64,000 bases of DNA from positions 26,697 to 90,696 of the forward strand of contig JAKSQP010000010.1 of assembly GCA_024404025.1 (NCBI GenBank), given 5' to 3'. Both the position numbers and the translations under genes were made by a program. This DNA is from Clostridia bacterium. GTDB taxonomy: Bacteria; Bacillota; Clostridia; Oscillospirales; Acutalibacteraceae. This document shows positions 28,224 to 36,446 of this stretch, in pieces; the first letter of the stretch is position 1, and the number at the start of each line of letters is the position of its first letter. Under the pieces are notes generated by a model, which worked only from the letters and a program-made list of their open reading frames with translations, did no database searches and was not told the DNA's origin.

Positions 28224-29611
28224 GCGAAAAAAAGTATTATGAAATAACTCCTGCGCAGGATATGATAAATTTTATGCTCAAATACAGCTTTTTTCATAAG
28301 CAGGTAATTCAAATTCCTGCATCTGTGGTCTTTACAAAGCGTGTAAAGTTTGATATAATGGAAAAAGCGCTCAATTTGGAAATTGAGAGAAATGACTGCA
28401 TGAGACTCCGCTTCAAAAAGAGCAAGGGCAAATATTATGAAACTTTTCTTGATGAATACAAGGTTAAAAACGTTCCGGTTATGACCTTCAAAACCCGGGA
28501 AGAACAGGAAGCATTCCTTAACGCAGACGCCTGCAAAACCATTCATCACATGAAGGGTGAGCTTTACAGGTTTTATTTCTTTAATACTTTTGACGGCAGG
28601 CAGGGCGTTTATATCAATGTCAGCCATCTTGTTATGGATGCTGCTGCGGTGTTCATCTTTTTCGCAGACCTTTTTGCCTGCTACGATCATCTTGCAGAAG
28701 GCAAGGAGCTCCCGAAGCCTCTTGCAAAATATGAAGATGCGATCAAGCGTGAAAACGATTACATAAACACTCCCGCAAGAGTTGAAGCAGACAAGGCTTT
28801 TTATGACAAATTCTTCAAAGACGGCGGCGAGCCGATTTTCAACGGCGTTCACGGCCCCGAGCTTCTCAAACAGGCAAGAATCAAAAAGAAAAATCCAAAT
28901 CTCCGTGTGCTTCCGAGCTTTGACCCGATTCACGACAAAGCAGAGCTTATAAAAAGACCGATTTCCCAAGAGGACAGCGAAATAATTATCAAATATCTCA
29001 ATGAATCCAAGGTTTCTCCCGAATGCCTTGTTCAGCTCGGAATGAGACTTCACATTGCAAAGCTTAACAAAGATGTTAACGACGGACTGATAGATACTTA
29101 TTTCATAACCCTCTGCACAAGAAGAAAAACTCTTTCGGATAAGAGATGCGGCGGTTCGTTCACTAACACCCTCCCCTGGAGAACGGTTCTTCCGAGAGAG
29201 CTAACCTTTGAGGAAGCTATCGTCAGGCTCCAGGAGCTTCAGCATCAGATTTTCAGACATCAGGATTATCCCTTCGTTCAATGGAGAGATCTTGAAAACA
29301 GCATCTATAATTATTCCCTTGCAGACGGCGCATCAACAATGATGTTCTCGTGGTTTCCTCTCGAAAAAGACACCATGAACGGCTGGGATTATGAATTCAG
29401 CGGCTACTGCATCGGCAGATATGTTATGCCGCTCTATACTTACGCAATGAAGGATGCAAGAAACAATTCGCTCAAATTTGCATACCTTTTCAGAAATCAT
29501 AAAATCAGTGCAGATAACATCAATGCTCTGCACGACAATACCGTTAAAGCGTTAAAAATGGGTTGTTCGGATCCCAAGATGACAATCGGCGAAATCTGGG
29601 ACAACCTTTGA
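28220..29611 (+). CDS. stand-alone condensation-domain-like acyltransferase
   Basis: 463 residues, about the length of one nonribosomal peptide condensation domain (chloramphenicol-acetyltransferase-like fold). The catalytic motif HHxxxDG appears as SHLVMDA (135-141): the second, catalytic His136 and Asp140 are kept, the first His is Ser and the Gly is Ala. Related free enzymes join two thioester- or CoA-bound groups or make esters and amides. It overlaps the upstream ligase by 4 bases and precedes the carrier protein by 15. It probably moves the acyl group from the carrier to an acceptor. A wax-ester-synthase or PapA-type ester role is an alternative. Confidence 0.75.
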   Translation: MSEKKYYEITPAQDMINFMLKYSFFHKQVIQIPASVVFTKRVKFDIMEKALNLEIERNDCMRLRFKKSKGKYYETFLDEYKVKNVPVMTFKTREEQEAFLNADACKTIHHMKGELYRFYFFNTFDGRQGVYINVSHLVMDAAAVFIFFADLFACYDHLAEGKELPKPLAKYEDAIKRENDYINTPARVEADKAFYDKFFKDGGEPIFNGVHGPELLKQARIKKKNPNLRVLPSFDPIHDKAELIKRPISQEDSEIIIKYLNESKVSPECLVQLGMRLHIAKLNKDVNDGLIDTYFITLCTRRKTLSDKRCGGSFTNTLPWRTVLPRELTFEEAIVRLQELQHQIFRHQDYPFVQWRDLENSIYNYSLADGASTMMFSWFPLEKDTMNGWDYEFSGYCIGRYVMPLYTYAMKDARNNSLKFAYLFRNHKISADNINALHDNTVKALKMGCSDPKMTIGEIWDNL

Positions 29612-29626
29612 TTAGAGGTAAAAAAT

Positions 29627-29860
29627 ATGTTGGAAGAAATCAAAGCATTAATCTGCGAGTTCGTTGAGGCTGATGCCGACGAAATAACCGAGAAGACCGA
29701 TATAAGAAATGATCTCGGAATGAATTCATTTGATGTAATCAATTTTGCAGTTTCCCTTGAAAGCGCATACGGCGTCGATCTTTCCGATCGCCAGCTTGCA
29801 GCATGCTTCACCGTTGGCGATGTTATCAAAGTAATTGAGGAGAAAACGGCTGAAAAATAA
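29627..29860 (+). CDS. discrete acyl/peptidyl carrier protein
   Basis: 77 residues, four-helix carrier fold. The phosphopantetheine site is Ser34 in DLGMNSFDVINF, with Met/Asn where fatty-acid ACPs usually read DSLD. That, and its place between a condensation-like protein and an adenylating enzyme, argues it is not the housekeeping AcpP. AGAGG precedes the ATG. It needs an Sfp/AcpS-type transferase to be active; the Sfp-type gene at 20331 is the candidate. Confidence 0.9.
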   Translation: MLEEIKALICEFVEADADEITEKTDIRNDLGMNSFDVINFAVSLESAYGVDLSDRQLAACFTVGDVIKVIEEKTAEK

Positions 29861-29875
29861 GCCGCAGATTGAAAA

Positions 29876-31528
29876 ATGAGTAAAAAAACACCGGTAGGTA
29901 TGCCTCCGCAGGAACTTGTTGACGAAATAAAAGACATAAAGACTCTGCGTGAGATAATCGAATACGGAACTAAAAAAGGCGGCGACAAAAGGCATTTCGT
30001 TTTTCTTGATGCAGACAAAAAGGAAGATGAACGTTCCTTCAATCAGTCGTGGGATGAGCAGACCGCTCTCGGAACATACTATTATCTTCAGGGTATGAAC
30101 GGCAAGAAGAAAATCTGCCTTATTGCCGAAAATTCGTATGAGTGGATAATCTCCTACTATGCAACTCTCATAGGCGGAAACATCTCCGTTCCGATGGACA
30201 TAAAGCTTCCCGATGAAGATATTGTTGATCAGATAATCCGCTGCGGATGCGACGGCATTATTTATTCGGAAAAAACTTCTCATTTTATTGAGACGCTCAA
30301 AAACAACCCCGAAAATCCCGTTAAAGCTTATTTCTATATTCCCGATTTTCCCGAGTACAAGAGAATCGGCAGAGAAGAAATCGCAAACGGAAACAGAGGA
30401 TGCCTTGATGCAGAGGTCAAGCCCGATGACCTTGCCGCCATTGTTTACACATCCGGCACGACCGGCAAGAGCAAGGGCGTTATGCTTACTCATTTCAACA
30501 TCACATCAAATGCCGTTACTTCGACCTGCGTCAATTCAGGCTCGCACGCAATCGGCTTTCTTCCGCTTAACCATACTTTCTGCTGGGTAGGAGCGCTTTT
30601 CAGCGGCTATCTGCTTGCGGAATGGGGCTATATCTGCGATTCTCTCAAGGATATTGCCGGAGATATAAAGAAATATCAGCCGCAGAACTTTTCCGCCGTT
30701 CCCCTTGTTGTTGAAACGATTTATGACCGTATTTGGAGAACAGCAAGAAAGACCGGCAAGGAAGAAGTTCTCAAGAAAGGTCTTAAAATCAGCAAATTCC
30801 TTATGAAGCTCGGCATTGACAAGCGCCGCAAGATTTTCAAAACGATCATTGATAATCTCGGCGGAGAGCTTGAAATGATTCTTTGCGGCGGCGCTTATGT
30901 TGACCCGAGATATGAGCAGGGAATGTATGATTTCGGCATCCATGTTCTCGCCGGCTACGGCCTTACCGAATGTTCCCCTGCCGTTACCTGCAACAGAAGA
31001 TATCTGTTCAAGCCCGGCTCGGTCGGTGTTCCCATGCCCTGCAATGAAATAAAAATCAACGATCCCGATGAAGACGGCGTCGGCGAAGTATATATCCGCG
31101 GCACAAATGTTATGAAGGGTTATTACAATGACCCCGAAGCAACTGCCGCCGTGTTTGACGGCGACTGGTTCAAGAGCGGAGATTACGGATATATTGACAA
31201 AGACGGATTCCTCTTCTTCAAGGGACGCAAAAAGAATCTTATCGTTACTTCAAACGGCAAAAATGTTTCTCCCGAAGAAATCGAAGATCAGCTCAGATGC
31301 ATTGATTTCGTTCAGGAAGTTCTCGTTTATCAGGAAAATGACCGCATCACCGCAGAATTTTTCCTCAACGAGGAGGAATATCCCGATGCACGTTCCCGTC
31401 TCAAAGAAGAGGTTGATAAGGTCAACGATAAGTTCCCCTCATTCAAGAGAGTTCAGAAAATCAAGGTCCGTGACAACGAGTTTGAAAAAACAACAACTCT
31501 CAAAATCATCAGAACAAAGCATAACTGA
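29876..31528 (+). CDS. second adenylate-forming enzyme (long-chain acyl-CoA synthetase/acyl-ACP ligase type)
   Basis: 550 residues, cytoplasmic. Motifs: YTSGTTGKSKGVMLTH (191-206), AGYGLTECSP, MKGYYNDPEATAAVF, DWFKSGDYGYID, GRKKNLIVTSNGKNVSPEE, and a C-terminal TTTLKIIR where the catalytic lysine lies. The sequence pattern is closer to fatty acyl-CoA synthetases than to the first ligase. It starts 15 bases after the carrier protein and ends at a hairpin terminator, so it closes the operon. It likely supplies the second building block, perhaps a fatty acid. Product of the pathway unknown. Confidence 0.88.
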   Translation: MSKKTPVGMPPQELVDEIKDIKTLREIIEYGTKKGGDKRHFVFLDADKKEDERSFNQSWDEQTALGTYYYLQGMNGKKKICLIAENSYEWIISYYATLIGGNISVPMDIKLPDEDIVDQIIRCGCDGIIYSEKTSHFIETLKNNPENPVKAYFYIPDFPEYKRIGREEIANGNRGCLDAEVKPDDLAAIVYTSGTTGKSKGVMLTHFNITSNAVTSTCVNSGSHAIGFLPLNHTFCWVGALFSGYLLAEWGYICDSLKDIAGDIKKYQPQNFSAVPLVVETIYDRIWRTARKTGKEEVLKKGLKISKFLMKLGIDKRRKIFKTIIDNLGGELEMILCGGAYVDPRYEQGMYDFGIHVLAGYGLTECSPAVTCNRRYLFKPGSVGVPMPCNEIKINDPDEDGVGEVYIRGTNVMKGYYNDPEATAAVFDGDWFKSGDYGYIDKDGFLFFKGRKKNLIVTSNGKNVSPEEIEDQLRCIDFVQEVLVYQENDRITAEFFLNEEEYPDARSRLKEEVDKVNDKFPSFKRVQKIKVRDNEFEKTTTLKIIRTKHN

Positions 31529-31535
31529 TTTTCAG

Positions 31536-31568
31536 ACACCCGGAGTTTTCAGATTCTGGGTGTTTTTT
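31536..31568 (+). terminator. terminator of the carrier-protein operon
   Basis: ACACCC (31536-31541) pairs with GGGTGT (31558-31563), followed by six T. Confidence 0.65.
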
Positions 31569-31584
31569 CATGGTATCCCCGCAT

Positions 31585-31863
31585 GGCACGGATTCATCCG
31601 TGTTATGTATAAATTTACAATCGTTTTACGGCGAAAACCGTAGGGTACGGATTCATCCGTGCCGTGTGAAAATTTATATTTGTTTTTTCAGGAAGACGGT
31701 AAACATAAATGCTTACCCTACGATGTGTGCTTTTTCATTTTTCGGTAAGCATAAATGCTTACCCTACGGGATGTGTCGGTTTCTCCGTAGGGCACGGATT
31801 CATCCGTGCCGTGTAATTTTTACAACCGTTTTCTCGGCGAAACGGTAAGCGTAAATGCTTACC
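31585..31863. repeat. cluster of six short tagged palindromes (CCGTAGGG family)
   Basis: This covers most of the 441-base gap before proS. Six 20-base imperfect palindromes of two kinds occur: type A (GGCACGGATTCATCCGTGCC) at 31585, 31644 and 31791; type B (GGTAAGCATAAATGCTTACC) at 31698, 31744 and 31844, each within 1-3 mismatches. Except at 31585 and (partly) 31698, each is flanked by CCGTAGGG: type A on the plus strand, type B on the minus strand. Short A/T-rich spacers lie between. No ORF with credible homology runs through them. They look like a dispersed REP-like family. Confidence 0.8.
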
Positions 31864-31969
31864 CTACGGGGAACGGCGTCAATTTCACCGCTGAAAAACT
31901 TGACTTTTTACATTATATAATGTAAAATATTTTGCGTATATTTTTTAAACAGATTAGAGGTCGGTTTTA

Positions 31970-33685
31970 ATGAAAATTGATAAACTCGTCGGCGAAAGAT
32001 TCAAGGAAAAGCCCTCCGACTGCGTTGTTGACAGCCATGCGCTGATGCTCCGCGGCGGCTATATGAAGGGTGTTGCAAACGGAATTTATTCATCCTATAT
32101 GCCCCTTCGCAGAATCACAAAGAAAATCGAAAATATCATCCGTGAAGAAATGGATGCAATTGACGGCCAGGAAGTTCAGTTCCCCGTTGTTATGCCCGGC
32201 TCTCTTTGGGCAGAATCGGGCAGATTTGAAAGCATTGGCAGCGAGCTTCTCCGCTTTAAGGACAGAAACGATATTCCCATGGTTCTCGGCATGACCCATG
32301 AAGAAGCAGCCGTTCAGCTTGTCAGAGACTATGCGAACAGCTACACAAAATATCCTTTCATGATTTATCAGATTCAGACTAAATTCCGTGACGAGGCAAG
32401 ACCCAGGGCAGGTCTTATCCGTGTTCGTGAATTCACAATGAAGGATGCTTATTCTTTCCACACTTCCCAGGAAGACCTTGAAAGATATTACGCCGTCTGC
32501 TACGAAGCCTATAACAAGATTTTTGCCCGCTGCGGCATTCCCGAGGTTGTAACCGTTCAATCCGATTCGGGCATGATGGGCGGCAGCATTTCTCATGAAT
32601 ATATGCTTCTCACTGCTATCGGCGAGGACTCAATTGCAATCTGCAGCGAATGCGATTACAGAGCAAATATGGAAGCAGCCGAAAGCATCATCGAAAACAA
32701 AAAGCACGAAGAATCAAAAAATCTCGAACTTGTCAGCACACCGGATATGCACACGATTGAAGAGGTCTGCGGCTTCCTCAAAGCAGATGTTCTTGATTCC
32801 TGCAAGGCTGTTGTTTATCAGAAGAATATGACGGATGAATATGTTGTAGTCTTCATCAGAGGTGACCTTGATGTTAACGAAACAAAGCTCACCAACTACC
32901 TCGGCGAAAACATCCATCCGGCGCTTATCACCGAGGATTGCGGCCTCAACGCCGGCTTTATCGGCCCCGTTGGACTTGACGCAAAGAAATTTACAATTCT
33001 CTATGATAAGTCACTCGAAAACACAAATAACCTCTGCTGCGGCGCAAACAAGGTTGATTATCATTACACCGGCCTTGACATCAGCCGTGATATAGGAAAG
33101 GTTGAATATATCGACCTTGCAAAGATAATTGAAGGCGGAATCTGCCCGAAATGCGGAAAACATTCCATTTCGATTTCAAGAGGCATCGAGGTCGGCAACA
33201 TCTTCCAGCTCGGCACGAAATACACCAAGTCAATGGGTATGCAGTATATTGATGCTGAAGGCAATCTTCATTATCCCATCATGGGCTGCTACGGCATCGG
33301 CGTAGGCAGACTTGCTGCTTCCGTCTGCGAAGTTCATCACGATGATTACGGCCCTGTATGGCCGATGAGCATCGCTCCCTGGCACGTTCAGCTCTGCTGC
33401 TTAAGGGCAGATGATGCGGAATGCAAGGCTGTTTCCGATAAACTCTATGAGCAGATGCTCGCCGACAGAATGGAAGTTATCTATGATGACAGAAACATCA
33501 GACCCGGCGCAATGTTCTCGGATGCAGACCTCCTCGGCGTTCCCGTCAGAGTCATCGTCAGCCCCAGAAACCTCAACGAAGGCGTTTGCGAAATTGTCAC
33601 AAGAGATAAAGAAATCAGCATGAAGGTCGAACTTGACAAGGTTATCGAAACCGTCAAGGGCATCATTGCGGACAGAATGAAATAA
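31970..33685 (+). CDS. proS: prolyl-tRNA synthetase, bacterial type with editing insertion
   Basis: 571 residues, the standard bacterial length. Charges tRNA-Pro with proline. Class II motifs: motif 2 YQIQTKFRDEARPRAGLIR and motif 3 CYGIGVGRLAAS. The editing (INS) domain lies between them (about 230-380), and the C-terminal anticodon-binding domain has IAPWHVQL. AGAGGT precedes the ATG. No T-box leader is visible in the 100 bases upstream, which hold the end of the palindrome cluster and an A/T-rich stretch. Confidence 0.95.
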   Translation: MKIDKLVGERFKEKPSDCVVDSHALMLRGGYMKGVANGIYSSYMPLRRITKKIENIIREEMDAIDGQEVQFPVVMPGSLWAESGRFESIGSELLRFKDRNDIPMVLGMTHEEAAVQLVRDYANSYTKYPFMIYQIQTKFRDEARPRAGLIRVREFTMKDAYSFHTSQEDLERYYAVCYEAYNKIFARCGIPEVVTVQSDSGMMGGSISHEYMLLTAIGEDSIAICSECDYRANMEAAESIIENKKHEESKNLELVSTPDMHTIEEVCGFLKADVLDSCKAVVYQKNMTDEYVVVFIRGDLDVNETKLTNYLGENIHPALITEDCGLNAGFIGPVGLDAKKFTILYDKSLENTNNLCCGANKVDYHYTGLDISRDIGKVEYIDLAKIIEGGICPKCGKHSISISRGIEVGNIFQLGTKYTKSMGMQYIDAEGNLHYPIMGCYGIGVGRLAASVCEVHHDDYGPVWPMSIAPWHVQLCCLRADDAECKAVSDKLYEQMLADRMEVIYDDRNIRPGAMFSDADLLGVPVRVIVSPRNLNEGVCEIVTRDKEISMKVELDKVIETVKGIIADRMK

Positions 33686-33693
33686 TTAAAATA

Positions 33694-33739
33694 AAGAGAG
33701 ATGGTTTCGGGAAAAATCCCGTAAATCATCTCTCTTTTT
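33694..33739 (+). terminator. proS terminator
   Basis: GAGAGATG (33696-33703) pairs with CATCTCTC (33727-33734) around an inner TCGGGAAAAATCCCG hairpin, then a T run. A related stem with the same GAGAGATGGTTT start follows the COG2426 gene at 40340-40380 on the other strand. Confidence 0.82.
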
Positions 33740-33753
33740 CTGTTTCGCCAAAC

Positions 33754-33919
33754 GGCACGGATTCATCCGTGCCGTTGTGATTTAACAAGCATTTTATTGT
33801 CCCCACCTTGTAAAAGGAAGCATGAGATACAACCTTCTCCCGTAGGGTCAGCATTTATGCTGACCGTCTTGCCGCAAAAACGGTTATTGATTTTCACACG
33901 GTAAGCATAAATGCTTACC
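33754..33919. repeat. second cluster of tagged palindromes
   Basis: Type A palindrome at 33754-33773, a third arm version GGTCAGCATTTATGCTGACC at 33846-33865 preceded by CGTAGG, and type B at 33900-33919 followed by CTACGG. It lies between proS and the alpha/beta hydrolase. The new arm sequence is base-paired too, i.e. it covaries with the other types. Confidence 0.78.
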
Positions 33920-33930
33920 CTACGGGGAAT

Positions 33931-34800
33931 TTATGCGTTATAGAAATTCAGAATATCCGAATAAACCTTTGCGTTATCCGCTTCGTTGATGACCTCGTGC
34001 TTCATTCCTGGATATATAATGCCCTGAACATCCTTATATCCTATCTTATGAAGCGCCCTGATTGAGCTTTTAAGTCCGAGCGGAGTACCCATGCAGACAT
34101 CCTGCGCACCGTTGGCGCTTAAAATTTTCAGCGAAGGATTTTTCAGCTCAAATTTGTCATAATCGGTCATAAATTCATCTGCCTGAACTATCGAAGCGAT
34201 TGCGGCGTTTGTGTAGGTGCATCTCTTGACGAGCATATCCCTGCGATAAACCGCCATTGTTGCGGGATTTGCACACACCCAACTGTCAACATCCGCATTG
34301 ACCATCTTTGAAAGAACTCCGGCAATGGAATTTCTGCCGTATTTCTTCATAAAAATATCGCATACCGCATCGCCGAGCTTGCAGATGGGGATCGGAAGAA
34401 CGGTACCCGTCAGCACCATTTTTTTAACCTCATCGTCATGCTTCTGAAGATAAATTCTTGCAATGCAGGAACCGAGAGAATGGCCGAAAATATATAAATC
34501 TTTTCCGGGATAAATATTCTTGATATATTGGGTTACAAGGAGCTGATCATCAACGATCTGCATTATGCCGTCAAAATGGCCGAGGAAATATTTTGTGTTT
34601 ACCGAATGGCCGTGACCTCTGTTATCGCTGACGATAACGGCATAACCGTTTGAATTCAGAAAATTTATAAAATCATAATATCTTTCCTTATGTTCCTTTG
34701 CGCCGTGGATAACCTGAATGAGCGCTTTGGGATTTTCGCATTCAAAAAGAGCAGCCGATAATTTGAGCCCGTCGGGAGCGGTAATCGTAAATTCTTTCAA
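33931..34800 (-). CDS. alpha/beta hydrolase (monoacylglycerol lipase/lysophospholipase type)
   Basis: 289 residues from the TTG at 34800, which has GGAGG 8 bases upstream; the in-frame GTG at 34809 overlaps that site. Motifs: IQVIHGAKEHKERY near the oxyanion strand, DNRGHGHS, nucleophile elbow IFGHSLGS, a late Asp region (LSANGAQDVCMG) and the catalytic His in PGMKHEVINE. No signal peptide, so cytoplasmic. Such enzymes hydrolyse lipid esters. Nearness to the acyl-activating operon is suggestive only; proS lies between, on the other strand. Confidence 0.9.
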   Translation of the reverse strand: MKEFTITAPDGLKLSAALFECENPKALIQVIHGAKEHKERYYDFINFLNSNGYAVIVSDNRGHGHSVNTKYFLGHFDGIMQIVDDQLLVTQYIKNIYPGKDLYIFGHSLGSCIARIYLQKHDDEVKKMVLTGTVLPIPICKLGDAVCDIFMKKYGRNSIAGVLSKMVNADVDSWVCANPATMAVYRRDMLVKRCTYTNAAIASIVQADEFMTDYDKFELKNPSLKILSANGAQDVCMGTPLGLKSSIRALHKIGYKDVQGIIYPGMKHEVINEADNAKVYSDILNFYNA

Positions 34801-34949
34801 ATCAAACACCTCCGTAAATTAATCTATCACAAGAAAAGATCAATTTCAACAAATAATAAAAAATTATCTAAATATTTAACAGCATATTGAAATTAATCAT
34901 TAAATGTTTTATTATAATACATAATATATCTCATTAAGGGGAAAAAATT

Positions 34950-36446
34950 ATGGCAACTAAAGGAACCCGGAATCTCACTATTCCCGCAAAAATCTTTATG
35001 GTGCTCGCCTGTGCCTGCATGACAGGCTTTATGTGGAGAGCAAGAGGCTCTCACGGCTGGGGAGCAATGTGGGGAATGTTTTCCGTCGGCGCAATGCTGA
35101 TTTTATTCATCTATGCGTTTTTCGGAAACAGAAGAAAAATGAATTATGAATCAATACCTTTCGGAATAATACTGCTCGGAATAACCGTTGGCGGTTGGGG
35201 CACTCTCAACACGCAGATGGCCGGATATCTCAGCAGCCAGATTCCGTTTTCGGGAGCAGAAGAGCTGACCCGTGTTGAAATCAGCCCCTATTCCGGACTT
35301 GCGATCATGCTTTTGCTCGGCTTTAGCTGGATGCCGCTTTTTGCAGCTTTCATCGGCTCTCTTTTTTCAAAGAAAGAATATAAAGTCTGGAAATATGCCG
35401 TTCTGATTGCAGTTTTCTATGTTGTGGCAATCGGTTTTCAGTTTTCGGTTTCGCATTATATCCTGCCGAAAATCAATCCTCAGGCAGTTGAAAATTTCAA
35501 GCTCGGCCTGGCAGACAAAGGCATTTCCGCTTCTCCGATGATGGCTTATATAAAGAATTTCGGCAATGAAGCCTGGGGAAAGAAAATTCCGTTCGGCAGA
35601 AATTATTTCACAAGCATTGTTGTTATTTCAAGAGCTGCAGCGGCTCTTGCCTGCTCGCTCACGGCTCTTATCGCTTTCAGAGATAAAATAACGGCTTTTG
35701 TTTCGTTCGGAATCAACGCAGTATGCGCAATTGCAATAACCGCCGCAAACATTCCCATGATGTCAGGCTCTGACAGAGGCTTTCTTGCAAACAGAACTCT
35801 TCCGCAGTTCTTCACGGCTTCGGCGTGGTCAATGTGGGAATTCTTCACCGGCTTTTTCATCGGCTTCGGAATTATGCTCATTCTTGTATGTCTGCCGAAA
35901 AAAGTTCTTGACGGCGAAGGCAAATACAGAGAAAAATCTTTCTTCAAAAAGCCTTCTCTCCGTTTTATCTACGGCAGTATTTTTATCCTCTTCTTCCCGT
36001 TTGGTCTGCTTTTTGCGAGAACTCTCGGTCTGCGCATAAGCGATTATCTTTTTGAGATGAAAAAAATCTCCAATGAGGATATGGTTTCGGCAATAATTAT
36101 GGTCGCCGCCGGAGCTATCGCTCTTGCAGTTTGCTTTATTATCGCCAAAAAGAATTATATCGGCAAGGGACTTCAGATTCCCGTCTGCATGAGATGCGAA
36201 GATTTCTGCATGAAGGCTCTTCCTCTTTATTTTGCCGCAAATGCAGTTCTCTATTTCTTCACCGGTTACGGAAGCGCACTCAATCTCCCCTTTGCAGAAA
36301 TGAAAACCTTCGCTTCTTTTAAAGTACTTTTCTTCAATGGCTCGTTGAGCGTTATGATTGTTTCTCTTGCGGCAGCCGTTCTCTTCTTCATCTTCTTCTC
36401 CGCTGCCAAAGGACTTGTAATGGTTAAAAAAAATGGAAAAAATTAA
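34950..36446 (+). CDS. polytopic membrane protein of unknown family
   Basis: 498 residues with about 11-12 hydrophobic segments spread along the length (near 12-28, 38-56, 66-82, 113-138, 148-168, 222-245, 250-272, 295-318, 340-362, 385-402, 425-442 and 465-490). The N terminus has a conserved-looking FMWRARGSHGWGAMWGM between TM1 and TM2. I do not recognise a transporter family. The downstream sialidase-fold gene begins inside its 3' end (14-base overlap), so the two are translated together. A sugar or sialic-acid permease is possible but unproven. Confidence 0.72.
   Translation: MATKGTRNLTIPAKIFMVLACACMTGFMWRARGSHGWGAMWGMFSVGAMLILFIYAFFGNRRKMNYESIPFGIILLGITVGGWGTLNTQMAGYLSSQIPFSGAEELTRVEISPYSGLAIMLLLGFSWMPLFAAFIGSLFSKKEYKVWKYAVLIAVFYVVAIGFQFSVSHYILPKINPQAVENFKLGLADKGISASPMMAYIKNFGNEAWGKKIPFGRNYFTSIVVISRAAAALACSLTALIAFRDKITAFVSFGINAVCAIAITAANIPMMSGSDRGFLANRTLPQFFTASAWSMWEFFTGFFIGFGIMLILVCLPKKVLDGEGKYREKSFFKKPSLRFIYGSIFILFFPFGLLFARTLGLRISDYLFEMKKISNEDMVSAIIMVAAGAIALAVCFIIAKKNYIGKGLQIPVCMRCEDFCMKALPLYFAANAVLYFFTGYGSALNLPFAEMKTFASFKVLFFNGSLSVMIVSLAAAVLFFIFFSAAKGLVMVKKNGKN

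Noticed and set aside
28136..29053. 305-codon minus-strand open frame opposite the condensation-like gene
   Set aside because: Antisense shadow: the plus-strand gene has family motifs and coupled starts; the minus frame has no ribosome site or recognisable domain.
29726..30493. 255-codon minus-strand open frame opposite the carrier protein and second ligase
   Set aside because: Lies fully over motif-bearing plus-strand genes and reads as cysteine/phenylalanine-rich noise.
31541..31848. Short open frames running through the palindromes (e.g. 31570-31848)
   Set aside because: Their residues only mirror the repeat units (RIHPCR-like); no ribosome site or homology.
31585..31863. Possible CRISPR array in the palindrome cluster
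   Set aside because: Repeats are 20-base palindromes of two alternating kinds with irregular short spacers and no cas genes.
31864..31969. T-box leader upstream of proS
   Set aside because: No specifier stem or T-box consensus; the region is too short and A/T-rich.
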